A stretch of 64,000 bases of DNA from Cavia porcellus. Its lineage: Eukaryota; Chordata; Mammalia; Rodentia; Caviidae. Made by a program: the position numbers and the translations under genes. The notes under the pieces were generated by a model. The model worked only from the letters and a program-made list of their open reading frames with translations. It was not told the DNA's origin and did not search any database. The DNA lies in the NCBI RefSeq assembly GCF_034190915.1, contig NW_026947509.1:30326767-30390766 (forward strand), given 5' to 3'. Positions 53,601 through 64,000 of this stretch are shown piece by piece. Position 1 is the first letter of the stretch. Each line of letters starts with the position of its first letter.

Positions 53601-56029
53601 CATAATCACAAATGCATACAAAGATTCCAAAAGGAAAATCCTGCCTCACCAGGTAAGCATGTGACACAAGAGTAAATATCAGGAATAAAGATTAGTACTG
53701 TCTGTCTATTTGAGACATACAGAGTATAACCTTTCACTTCACAAAGAATGCAGAAACGTTAAGGACCTTTCTTTTTTGTGTGTTGATTTTAATATCACAT
53801 TATTGTTCTGTAAGTGTGAGGCCTTTTATCTTTGATCAAAACCAAACTAAAAAGGTCATTCCTCTTCTAATACCTCATCCCAATTTAGATTTCTTTTTTC
53901 TTGCATGCACAAACGCACACACAGTTGTACACACACAGACCCATATAGGCATTCATAAATACACACAGCCATTTTCAGAATCCTGTGATACCCTCCTCAG
54001 CTCTGGCCAGAGAATGCGTGAAATTGCTCTTCTTAGGTGTGGAAGAAGGGTGGGGGCTCAAGGTGGGTCTATGAAATACATGGATGATGGATGGGAAGAA
54101 TGAATTAGTGAAATCAGAAAGAAAAAGAGAGAAAGAAAAACAAAAGCACGGAAAGCAAAAGGAAGTAAAGTTTCTAGAGACAGACAGAGAAGAAATGAGT
54201 GACCCATGGATTATTGAATTTGCTGCCATAAACTCCAGAGCAATCCATCCTCCAGACCAGTTAGTCCCTGGGATTACAGGTCCCTCCCAAAACGCAGCCC
54301 TGCTGCCCAGTAGTGGCCTGGGCCTCGGATCTGATTTCACAGTGGTCCTTTGACAGCTGCTGCATGTGAAATGCCTGTGGTCAGCGTGGCTATGGCCAGC
54401 TGCCCCACACAAGCGGGAAGTGGATGGTGCCCCGGGTCTGCTCTGGTGATTTTCTTTTCACGACCATATTGTTATTTTGAAAAATGTTTTTTTTAAAAAG
54501 AAAGAAAACCTCAAAACTGTACACATCCTGCACTTTAATTATTTTACTCCTGCGCATGGTTTTCAGAGTGGCTTCCTGAGCACTGGGGAGGGCGTGCTAC
54601 CTTCAGAATGTTGGTTCCAGGAGGAATGCTGGTTGTTTTGTGAGCCTTGGTGAACTCATACCGTTTTCCTCAGCATTTTACTCTTCTAGTCTAAAAAAGC
54701 AGCAACCACACCCGCCATGACCAAGGATGGTAACACAAACCCTCTAACCAAGCGTAACGCGCAGAGCTGAACTTCTGTTCTAGTTGGCCAGGCTCTGAGC
54801 TTCACCGTCCAGCACACCGTCCAGCATACGCGGTGCTAAGTTTGCAGCCACAATGCCGGTAAGCTGGACTCTTGTAGATGGAGGTGTACTGCTGACCTTA
54901 CTGTGTATGCAGCTGGGGGACCTCTGCTCACACAGAACCACTGGGAAGTTAGGGCTCACATAAGTGCTAAGAAGGAGAACATGGGCTGAATCAGCCATGC
55001 GGTGAGGTCTCCCTGACACACCACTCAGTCACCAACACCCCAGTACCCCCTTGATAGTCACTCAGCTTCCCGAGACCACTTGGCTTAGCACAACTTGCCA
55101 CAGTGATCCTGTGCCTGTACTGCCTAGGGAAGCATGCAAATAAACATCCGAAGAAAAAGGAAATGGGTTTTTTCTAGACCATTCCATGATGTCTCTACCA
55201 CAAGCAGGAAGTGCCGGAGTAGAAATAGGAACACAGTGTGAATCAGTGGGATAGAAATAGGGGTCAGGAGATGAGCGCGTCAAACATACTCATCCCCGGG
55301 GACAGATCCGGTTAGTTCCTGAGCAGCAATAAAGTCTGAGTCAGTGATGGACCGTGTTGTGCAAAGAGGGAGTTACTTGTTGCCCTGTCCTGACATAAAG
55401 ATGATTTTAATGATATTTGGCATCAGTTTGGGTATCATTATAAAACTGTATCCAGTTTTGGTCTCCAAAATTGAAGGGCCCTGTGGAAATGCCAGGTCAC
55501 AGAGAGGCAAACAGAATGGGCAACTGTTTGGAAAGCAAGATAAATGGGGTAACTGTTTTTCCTTGTTTAATGAGTGAAGGACGGAGAGCTTTTCAGTTTG
55601 GAGAAAAGAATGTTTTGGACAGTTGTAAATCATCGTGTTTTCACTTTTCAGGGTCAGGAATTGAAAAATGCACTTAGATTTCTGGCACTTAGGTCATGCT
55701 CCAGATATTAGGCATTAATGGGCAGGGTTCAAAGTTTTTGCATAAGCAGAACAGGTTAAGCAGCTCCTAAAAATGTTGACAACTCTTTCTTATGGTGGAG
55801 GTAGGGGAGGGTCTGAGGTTCAGCGCTGTCTGCCTTGGTCCCCTCACGTGGGGAGGCTGACGAGATGATGATGTCCTATAAATCTGATTGCTTCTTCTTA
55901 CATCTTTCTACAGCTGTTTACTAGCACTTAACAAGCATCTTGGGCACTCAAGGAGGCTCTAGGAGGGCCTCCTTGGTGTAAAAACAGTTCCACAATAACA
56001 TCAAGATCCAGCACCGTTGCATGCAGAAG
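50657..56029. other. Mostly unassigned non-coding DNA
   Basis: No exon or confident repeat is seen. An A-run at 51328-51341 may be a retroelement tail but has no visible duplication. 51001-51160 may be an old DNA transposon, unproven. 53905-53965 is CA-rich. 54108-54165 is purine-rich. Open frames (up to 145 codons at 53975-54412) have no domain. Confidence 0.4.
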
Positions 56030-56480
56030 GTGCAGTAATAAATACTGTGTGTTTAAATAAAAAATCATAGTACTGTAAAAGGCACATTGCTATGAATTTC
56101 TCGCCCTCTTTTTTTTTCCCCCTGTCTTTTTGAGACAGGGTCTTGCTATGCAGTACAGGCTGGTCTTAAGCTCACTTTGTAGCCCAGGCTGGTCTCGATC
56201 TTAGAACAATCCTCCTGCCTCGGCCTCTGGAGTGCTGGGATTACAGACATGCACCACCATCCCCCGCTTTGAAATGCCCCCCAAAACACTTGTCCCATTG
56301 TTCTTGCCACTTTCTGAGGCAGTTCTGGAAGTCCTCTCTCTCGTGTCTTTAGTTGTGTTATCACAGCAGCCTCAGTGTCTCTCATTGATTCAAACCATTG
56401 ACATTTCATGGTCATTTGGAGTTTGAGGAAGTGCCAGACTGACACAGCAGCAGATCTGGAGACTACGGTGGTTGAGGACA
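56030..56480 (-). mobile_element. Mariner-type remnant, minus, split by a B1
   Basis: Left part (about 56030-56105): 'tactgtaaaaggcacattgctatgaat' is the antisense 3' end of the same mariner family. Right part (56266-56480): antisense of the transposase C-terminal region, whose minus translation contains 'MTMKCQWFESMRDTEAAV' and then 'QLKTRERGLPELPQKVART'. A B1 at 56109-56265 separates the two. It faces away from the plus-strand copy next to it. Confidence 0.7.
56109..56265 (-). mobile_element. B1 SINE, minus, inserted in mariner
   Basis: T-run at 56109-56117, then 'gagacagggtcttgctatgc' (56131-56150), 'gtagcccaggctggtctcga' (56180-56199), 'cctcctgcctcggcctctgg', 'agtgctgggattacagacat'. It is later than the mariner copy that it interrupts. 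Confidence 0.92.
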
Positions 56481-56481
56481 T

Positions 56482-56736
56482 ACCGTCGGATTTTTATAAC
56501 CCTGACTTTCTGCCGGATGGCCCTTGGTAGCAATGTTCCCTGCCTTTTGTAATGACACCTCGGAATGACACCAAAACAGAACTCTCAGAGCTGCTGCAGA
56601 AGGTGGCAAGAAGGTTGGGATAAGTGTGGTCAAAGGAAACAGGGGATTTTGAAGAGGATTCATGACAATGAATCCTTTTACTCTAATTTTGTTTAAAAAA
56701 AATTAAACAGTACTTTTCAAACACCCCTTGTATCTC
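56482..56736 (+). mobile_element. Mariner-type remnant, sense, head-to-head with its neighbour
   Basis: 'aactctcagagctgctgcag' (56579-56598), 'aaggtggcaagaaggttggg' and 'gattttgaagaggattcatgacaatg' (56646-56671) match the 37.9 kb copy, up to the 3' end 'cttttcaaacaccccttgta' (56716-56735). The 5' part of the element is missing. Arms of this copy and the minus copy can pair as an imperfect inverted repeat. Confidence 0.7.
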
Positions 56737-59399
56737 CAAAGGATAGCCAAGGCCATACATGGCCTGCAGGTGGGATGACACACAGCATGAATCCTAGGGG
56801 TGCCCAGGCTTCCCTGATGCACAGGCTTGAGTAAGACTGCAATTTTTCAATGAGCTTTGGTTCTTTCTGTGCTGGGTTAGGATAACCAGCTGATCAGCAA
56901 CCCAGGCAGCTGTCCGGTGACTCTGCACTCTGCTCAACGGTCACTGCTCGGCTGTGTCTCTCCGTGTTCCCATGGACAGTGAGAAGATGAACCTGGGAAA
57001 GACTCAGTGCCAGGGAGCTACCTAGGGCAAGGCCAAGGAGTCTGTCCTGGGCTTCAGTCTCTTTTCAAGGGTGTTAAACAAGAATGTACAGACCCTTTTG
57101 AATCAATGTTCCTTTAGATGTGACTAGTGAAGAATGAACACAGGCTCAAAGATCAGAACGTGGGTGGAGAAGGGAGAATTTGCCCTGCTGTGAATATTGT
57201 AATCTAGACATTAGCTCTGCAGGACTTGGATTGTGGGGGACAACTAAGAAACGTGACATTTGTGGTCAAAATATCAGCTGAACTACCTATTATTACAAAA
57301 ACAGAATGTACCATTTATCTGCAGATTTTGAGTCATTAATAAAGGGAAAACAACCAGCCATTTGCTTGTGTTATTTTCACAAATAAAATTGTCATTAACT
57401 GGAACTGAGTGGGTCGGGACACCACGTGTTTTGACTTGTCTGTCAGGGGTCCTTTCCACCCCTTGTTTCTGGGGGGAACACAAGGTCTGTTTTCTTTTAC
57501 TGTGGCTGATTTGATAGCTTGGCCCCCTTGTGTATAAATCTGTACAGGGTTCTCGTATGCGATCTCATTCTTTATTCCAAGGAGATAGCAGAGAAGTTTA
57601 ATAAGCCAAAGCAGTTAAAGGTCATAGACGAAGGTGTGTGTCTCATGACAATTCATATGCAGAGACAATTGGAAGTGACAGGGAAGTGGACCCCTCAGAC
57701 CTCCACACAGCTGTCTCCACAGGACAGAAAGACCTTTCTTTTGTTGGAGAGGACACGGGCAAGCGGCCACAGAATGAGAAACATGGGTCCTCCAGAGTCA
57801 CACGGCACCTTTTCAGCAGTGTCAGGCTTTGGAAAGTCAGCAGGCGCTTCGTAAATCATCCCAGATCTCTAAGAAAGACTAGGAAACAAATGTGATTCTC
57901 TAGGCATACGCCTGCCTGGCTATTTGAAGGGAGGGCTCACTTTAAAGCTTCATTTGGCCCCAAGGAAAGCCCTTAAATGCAGCATGCTCACAGCAGAGAT
58001 GCCTGCTTAGCTCTCCTTGGAACCCTCAAAAAACAGAAATGAATCCACTTTCCAAACTGAGGCATAAAAGCTGATTATCATGCTCGTGGGTGCTGGTTCT
58101 CAGTTACCCAAGAATCCTGTGATTCCAATGTCATAGTTAAACAACACTTGGCTTGGAGGTTGGGCTTGAGGCTTTGGGACTCCTCTGTGTCCTGCAGTCA
58201 CGCAGCCTCCTATCCTAAGAAAGAGATTCTGGAGTCAGTCTACTGTGAGGCCACAGTTTAGAAGGAGGGGAAAGGCAGGGCCTGCAACCTGGAGAAAGGG
58301 CCACTGCTTCCTTGACTCTGTCACAAAGTGAGGTTCAAGGGGTGTCACCCCCCCACTTGCCAGAGTAACGAGGTAAGAAATCAGAGAGGAAGTGGCTCCT
58401 CTTTAAGTGGCCGTCATCTGGTGCCCATGCACAAAGAAAGGTCTGGGACATTGGAAGTGCATGTGGCAGTCTTGCAAGAGGACCAAAGTCAGCACAGTCC
58501 TTGCTACTTATTTTAATGTTTAGGAGAAGGGGGATTTTAAAAGACACGGAACACAGCTCTTCTGAATGTGTTGAAAGAGATGCTGGAAATGAGTCTCAGG
58601 GTAATGCTTCCACGAGGTGGAGAGATTAGTGTCACAGTGTTTTGCAGCCTTTAAAATTAAGACCAAATGCCAGTAAACAATGCGCATTCTCTGCTATGTG
58701 AATGTTGCTTCTAATAACTTAGGTGTGTGAGATTAAATTTCACGTCCACCTAGAGAGATACATGGAAATGAATGGATGGATCTTTGCAGGATTCGGTTTC
58801 ACTCAAGGACTCTGAAATTTTCTTTGTCTACTTACAGCATCTCTGCCCATTTAATGTGGTTAATGGCTAGGAATGTTGGGGGCCATGCGATGCGCCCAGA
58901 TCCATTTCCCCTCTGTCTGCCTTTCTGACACGTTTAGCTTAACTTAATCAGGGGTGGAAGCTAATTTCCTGAAGTGCTTTCCAGGGTCCTTGTGTGAGAA
59001 GGAGAAAGTCACTGCCATTCTTTTGAAACATGTGGTTGTGATTAGGTGAAAGCTGTCTTGTGCCATCGTGCCACCCCACTACCCCCATCACTTTCCGGCC
59101 TGGCCCGAATCACTGCACTGAACGCACTCATTTTCCAGGGCTTCCCCGGGCTGATTCCCAGCAACCCCAAAGTGGAGCTGTCATCTCCTGAGCTCCGTAT
59201 CCCAGCACTTACCACTTAGGGACAAGCTGCACTGCCTCCAGGTGCCGGAACAGATAGACTTCCTTCTGTACAACCAGAATCTTCTGTGACAACACCAGGG
59301 TCATCTCAGAGAGCTCACTGCAGTGGGGCAATCAGGGCCCTTCAGCAGAGACAATCCATCCTGAGCATTGGGGTGGCTGTGTGGAGCTCTCTGTTGCCC
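56737..59399. other. Unassigned non-coding DNA
   Basis: No gene or confident repeat over about 2.7 kb. An open frame of 111 codons at 57519-57854 is overlapped by an 85-codon frame in another phase and has no domain. Confidence 0.45.
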
Positions 59400-59605
59400 G
59401 ACTGCTTGAGGCCGAGTCCTGTGGCTCTAATGTTCATAAACTCTGTGTCCTTGGGCGAGTTACTTATCTTCTGCTAAGCTTCCAGAATTCCCATCTGTGA
59501 AATGGACATGCACAGAGGTAACACAAGAGTGAGTAGAATAATATTCTAAATGTGCTTGGCAAAGGAGTTACTGCAGAGGAGGTGATGAATACATGTTAAC
59601 TCTTA
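59400..59605 (+). mobile_element. MIR SINE, sense
   Basis: Landmarks: 'gaggccgagtcctgtggct', 'aactctgtgtccttgggcga' (59439-59458), 'gttacttatcttctgctaag', 'ttcccatctgtgaaatggac' (59488-59507). The MIR order of TGTGACCTTGGGCAAGTTACTTAAC and CTCATCTGTAAAATGG is clear. Confidence 0.75.
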
Positions 59606-60384
59606 TGTTCTTTGTCTGTGAAATGGAAATAAGTCAAATACCTATCCCAAAGGCTTCCAGGAAGAAGAAGGCACTCAGGCATGTGAAGCCACAGCTCGTC
59701 TTAGGTGTGATAAGTGCATGATAAAGTCTCATATTCCTGGCTGCTACTGTTGCTATTATGCACGGCATAGATATCGTAGGTCTGACCCTTGTAGCCAAGC
59801 AGCTGCTCTCACAGTACCATGGTTGCCCAGGCTGCCCAGGAGATGACCACAGCTGTGTCCCAGCTTGAGCTATGGACAAAGCTGTAGAGGAGACATCAAG
59901 TTCTGGGTCTGACAGTCATGAAAGAGATGGAGAACATAGGGCCAGGTCCTTTGTGGGAGCTCCTGGCTGCCCAGAAATGGGACTGTAAGGTCTTGCTAGT
60001 CCCAGGACTCAAGCATCATCTTGAATTCTCTTTAACTTGATCTTGGAATCTGGTGACCAATAGTTGGCACTTGAAAGAAAATGAGGAGAAAGCTAATTGG
60101 AGATTAGTGATTGCAAGGAATGACACCAACTACATGAATCCATCATGGTTCTCCAGAAACACCGAATTGCTAGGAGATACAGAAATATCTAAGCAGGGAT
60201 CTAGTGTGGGAACTGGCCTGGCCCATGAGACTGTGGAGGCTAAGAAGCCCCTTGGTCTTCCAAATGGAGACCCAGGAAAGGTGGTTGTAGAATTTGGGCC
60301 TTGGGACCACAGGGGCAGTGGTGTAAACCTAGGAGGTCAAATTCCAAGAACAGAAGTTCAACTCAAGGTCTGAGAATTCCTCCG
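59606..60384. other. Unique non-coding DNA
   Basis: No gene or repeat is recognised. Confidence 0.45.
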
Positions 60385-60582
60385 TCCTGTGCCTTATTCT
60401 GTTCAAAGACTGGACAGTGCCTGACCACACTGGACAGGATAGACTTCTTTATTCAGTCTATTGATTCAAATGCTTGTCTCTTCCAGAAACATCTTCACAG
60501 GCACACAGAGAGATGATGTGCTACCAGCCATCTGGGTATCCCTTAATCAGATCACATTGCTCAATAAAATTAATCATCCCAT
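60385..60582 (-). mobile_element. ERVL-class LTR-like repeat, minus
   Basis: On the plus strand 'ctttattcagtctattgattcaaatgcttgtctc' (60447-60480) is followed by 'ccagaaacatcttcacaggc' and 'aataaaattaatcatccca'. This is the reverse complement of the family seen in sense orientation at 26370-26800. Boundaries are approximate. Confidence 0.55.
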
Positions 60583-62150
60583 TGCCTCCTATCAATCCCC
60601 ATTCAGATTCATGTAGCTGAACTAGACACAGGGCTCAGGCTCTAACTGGACCACAGTTAGGTCCTAAGCTCTGCCAGGTTCTAGTCCAGAGGTAAGAAGA
60701 TCAGGGCCAGGTCTCAGAGTTCAACAGAAGAGCAAGAGTGTTTTATGAGGTGTCCTGTGTAGATAGGGGCTCTTCCTCTTCTGGGACCTTCTTTGCCCAC
60801 TGCTATCCACAATGGCATGGTCAGATTCTGTTCTTCTTCTCTGTGACCATGAGAGCAGAAACTCCCCTTGGACTTTCCTGGAAAAACAGGAGTCTTCAAC
60901 TTTATTGCATACAGAAATAACAGATGATTAATGCTGGACTTTACTTGGGGAACACAAGAATCTCTTGGGCATCAGCAAGTTATCTTTAAGAACAAATTCA
61001 GAAACAGAATTTCTCAATCCCTCACGTTGGATGTATTTTGTGTAGCCTCTGTTTCATCCTCTTACAGCTGTGGCAATCCCCTGGTTCAGTGAGGACCTTC
61101 TCAAGTGCAGGCAGGTTGCCACCAAAATGAGGACTCCCTTCTCTGAAGCCCAGGGTGCAGGAGCGGTGGTCATGAAATCGGGAAGGCACTGCACACAGAC
61201 CTTGGAGCCTGGGACAGATTTTGGAAGCCCGTATCCCTGAAGCACAGAGGACACAGTCTTTACTGCTAATGATGTATCTACTCCACTTCCATGTGGCAAA
61301 GGCCACCAGGGTCCCATATGTGGAAAGCTGGTGACTGTGCTGAGTAAATGGGCAGCAGACCAGGGAAGCAGACCTTGGAAGAAGCCTGACAGCGTTGCCT
61401 GATGCTGATGGGTGACGTCCATAGGACAGCCCTCTGTGGAGGGAAGAGTTTTAATTACTCCCAGTGCTCTGCACTCATGGCAGCATGGTGCTCTCTGTAT
61501 ACACAGGCTCCCTGCTCATGTCCCCACCTCTCTGCAGCCCTGCAAATATGGTTGTGCAGGGCAGACACCATGACCACATTGGTGGCTTTTCAAATTCCAC
61601 AAGAATTAAAGACTTGAAATATTGTTCTGGCTTTAATAATGGGGCAAAGAATGCACGACTCCAGGAAGTTCTTTGTGGATCTGAAATGTGGTGTTCTGCA
61701 TGTTTGGGCAGAGGCGCTGCCAACTCACAGCGTCTCTTGGACAACTTTTGGTGATTCTGTGGTTGAACGATCCAGAGTGAACATGGGTGAGTTCTGACTG
61801 GGAGACCTCCCAGAGAGAGGCCTTGGGCCTGGCATCATGGGCCTCCTCCACTGGGTCCTACAGATGGCAGGACGACCACACAAGCACAGGGGGCCTGCAG
61901 AGCCCCAGTGGCTGCTGGTGTGATCTGGCTGTATGGGGGAATGGCAGGCACTGAGGTTCTTCCCCTGCACCATGCCCTCTGCTGGCTCCAGAGACCAGGG
62001 CTGTGAGAGTTGTGGGGGTTCCTAGTCACCAGAGAGCCTGTGGGGCCCCCAGATTCTGTGACATGACAGGGGAATGGTCACCAGAACCTCCCAGCTTAGC
62101 CCCTGGCACTCCATGCTTGCCTTGAGTAGATTCTCAGATTATGTAAAGTT
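60583..62150. other. Unique non-coding DNA
   Basis: No exon or repeat is recognised. Several open frames of 60-122 codons lack domains. Confidence 0.45.
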
Positions 62151-62154
62151 GTCT

Positions 62155-62458
62155 TCTGTGTTCATGGAGATTGGTTCCCAGATCCCCAGGGAGGTAAAAC
62201 TTCGAATTCTCCAGCCCCTTATAGAAAACAGTACAGCATGTGCCTCTCAGCTATGCACTTCAGCTCACTCTAGGTTACTAATAATGCCAGGACACACAAG
62301 TACATGCAAACACCGACTGATGTGGGCAATGTGCCAACAATGCATGTTCAGTGCAGATGCGGTCCATCCCCCACACCCCATTGCATACTTTCAGTCTAAG
62401 ATCAGTTGATCCTACACGTATAGAACCTGCAGATGTGGAGCAAGTGGATCCTTGGCAG
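62155..62458 (+). mobile_element. MER2/Tigger2-type DNA transposon copy, sense (diverged)
   Basis: 'ggttcccagatccccaggga' (62172-62191), 'ccccttatagaaaacagtac', 'taggttactaataatgccag', 'gcatgttcagtgcagatgcgg' (62342-62362), then 'agaacctgcagatgtggagc' run in the order of MER2 (GGACCCCCGCGG, CCTTATATAAAATGG, AGATTACTTATAATACC, CATGTTCAGTACAGATGC, GGAACCCGCGGATACGGAG). More diverged than the 25.9 kb copy. Confidence 0.6.
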
Positions 62459-63191
62459 GCTCCTGAGAGTGTTCCTGCCCTTTTCCTCACACAGACTCTG
62501 CACTGGCTTCCATTATAAACTCTGAAGTCCTAGTCTTATGATCAAGACTCCCAGCTGTTTGTTACACAGACCTGCACTATCAGCTCTAATCACCAACCTC
62601 TGGACCACTGACCTATCCCCACACAGTTTCTTAGAGTCCTGCAGACGATAGATGCAGCCACAAGGTTTCTTAAGCACCAATCTGAAGACCATAGTGAATT
62701 CTGGAAAATCCAAAGCACTGTGCTGCCTCTCTCCTTACCTTAAGATGCCAGGAGAAAGACAGTCTAGTTCATGCTCAAACCAGTTCATAACTAGTATAGT
62801 TCATAGCCTCAAGGAGCCAGACAAGGATAGCACACAGAGGAAGTGCGTCTCCTCCCTTGCTCACAGCAGGCATTGCTAATTGATTCCAGAGCTCTTTCTC
62901 ACCTTGAGTCAAAATAATTCTATTTTACCATCATATTAGAGTTAATATTCAATCAGTCTTAATGGTAACTTTCATCGTCCAAACAATAGTGTCACCTTTG
63001 CAATAAAACTGAGGTGTAACACAGAGGAAGGGACTGCAGACTTGTGGGCTTCCAGCAGCACCTGGCAGAGACCAAGAGCATGTAGCACATGGAGATTGCT
63101 CTGCCACACTCTTGGCTTGAAGCTTACCTGGATTTGAAAGGAGCTGTGTACCTCTGTACATGCCTCCTTGCAGAGTTTCAGAAGAGACCCT
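62459..63191. other. Unique non-coding DNA
   Basis: Nothing is recognised before the CA repeat. Confidence 0.4.
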
Positions 63192-63219
63192 GACACACAC
63201 ACACACACACACACACACA
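63192..63219. repeat. (AC)n microsatellite
   Basis: Pure AC run, about 14 units. Likely to vary in length between individuals. Confidence 0.95.
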
Positions 63220-63592
63220 GATCTTTAGGATAACCAGAGGCCAAGCAACAGCCAGCATCTGGCTTAGCCCAAAAGACCAGTGCTATGGGTTAGGGTCCCA
63301 GTGGGAGGACCATGGGAAGCTGCTGTTTCTCTGGGTGACTGTTCCTTGAAAATCAGAACAGCGGTGGCATCTTGGTAGCTTGGGAAACACCCTTCCTCCA
63401 GGCTCTCCTCAGAATCCAGAGCCATAACTCCCCCATCCTCCAGCATGGCCCCTGAGAATGACTCTTATCCCATCCTTCTGAAGGTCCTGGGCAGGAGGAA
63501 AGTGTGTCCTCTGGGAGTTGTGCTGAAATTGGAACCAAGTTTAATGTGTTTTTTTCCCATAGCTCTCCTCCACCCCAAAAGAATGTACATTA
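63220..63592. other. Unique non-coding DNA
   Basis: No gene or repeat is recognised. Confidence 0.4.
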
Positions 63593-63729
63593 GGCCGGGT
63601 GCACACCTCTAATCCTGGCACTTGGGAGGCTGAGGCAGGAGGATTGCCATTAGTTTGAGGCCAGCCTGGGCTACATAGTGAGTTCAAGGCCAGCTTGGAC
63701 TACCTAGAAAGACCTGGTCTAAAAAAAAT
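63593..63729 (+). mobile_element. B1 SINE with 29-bp internal duplication, sense
   Basis: 'ggccgggtgcacacctctaa' starts the body, then 'cttgggaggctgaggcagg' and 'gaggattgcc'. The 29-base segments 63659-63687 and 63688-63716 are diverged tandem copies, both opening GGCCAGC, typical of rodent B1 quasi-dimers. A short A-run (63721-63728) is the tail. This is the least diverged B1 in the window. Confidence 0.93.
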
Positions 63730-64000
63730 CTACAGTAAGACTCTATTGGACAAAATATTTGCCTGAGATTCTACACATAGGCCAGGCACCCTACTGTTGG
63801 TAGTTATCTGAGTTCATAGTCAAGGGTTTGAGACTGTGATGAAGGTGAAATCAGTGGCAAGATGACCTTAGTGGTCTTCTTCCATGCAGAAGACAAGTGG
63901 TCATCAGAGGCAGGGACTGGGCACGACTGCTGTGTTTTCTTGAAATATTTATTTGCATGAGCCTAACATACACAGGTGTTAAGATGTCACCCAAACAATT
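63730..64000. other. Unique non-coding DNA at the window edge
   Basis: Nothing is recognised. Confidence 0.4.

Noticed and set aside
57519..57895. 111- and 85-codon overlapping frames as an exon
   Set aside because: Two frames open at once, no recognised domain, and no convincing splice signals at the ends.
1..64000. CRISPR array, bacterial operon, rRNA or mitochondrial insertion
   Set aside because: No regularly spaced repeats, no ribosome-binding-site/ORF pattern, and no recognisable rRNA or mitochondrial segments. SINEs, LINEs and LTRs show mammalian nuclear DNA.

Overview
The window reads as non-coding DNA from a placental mammal, almost certainly a rodent. Rodent markers are B1 SINEs (one with the rodent-type 29-bp internal duplication at 63659-63716), two tRNA-derived ID-type SINEs (32817-32920, 46005-46095), and a young solo LTR whose 5' end starts like IAP/ERVK LTRs (30610-31091, minus). 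I saw no B2 elements, which argues against mouse or rat. A castorimorph, squirrel-related or hystricomorph rodent would fit, but the species cannot be settled by eye. I found no convincing protein-coding exon, rRNA, functional tRNA or CRISPR. The longest open frame (206 codons, 24861-25481 minus) is Pro/Ser-rich, has no recognisable domain and lies in GC-rich sequence where long open frames arise by chance. The interval is best read as intergenic or intronic.

Layout. 1-9 kb: GC-rich unique sequence with an old MaLR-type LTR, an L1 3' end carrying a clean 15-bp-TSD retroinsertion (2962-3314), CA microsatellites and traces of L2/MIR. 9-10 kb: an old L1 ORF1 segment containing an expanded purine tract. 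10-18 kb: MIRs, a MER2/Tigger2 end, an AT-rich unique block, a GGT/GAT tandem repeat, a MaLR-type LTR touching a mariner copy, and an L1 3' end flanked by 55-bp direct repeats. 18-30 kb: mostly GC-rich unique sequence with two L1 3' ends, a MER2/Tigger2 copy, an ERVL-like LTR and a B1. 30.6-31.1 kb: the solo ERVK LTR. 32-37 kb: AT-rich and L1-dense, with ID and B4-type SINEs. 37.8-38.2 kb: a mariner transposase remnant followed by a B1. 41-43.4 kb: an L1 3' end and a perfect 51-bp direct repeat. 45-50.7 kb: one old L1 in sense orientation broken by at least five later insertions. 56 kb: two mariner remnants in head-to-head inverted orientation, one split by a B1. 59-64 kb: a MIR, an ERVL-like LTR, a third MER2/Tigger2 copy, a CA repeat and a B1.

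No genes work together here. The content is a record of transposon waves: L2/MIR first, then MER2/Tigger, mariner, L1 and MaLR, then B1/ID, and last the ERVK LTR. The items most worth a second look are the IAP-like solo LTR, the 353-bp retroinsertion, the exact 51-bp duplication, the 55-bp duplication around an L1 fragment, the inverted mariner pair and the layered L1. All family names were assigned by visual similarity, not by a database search.
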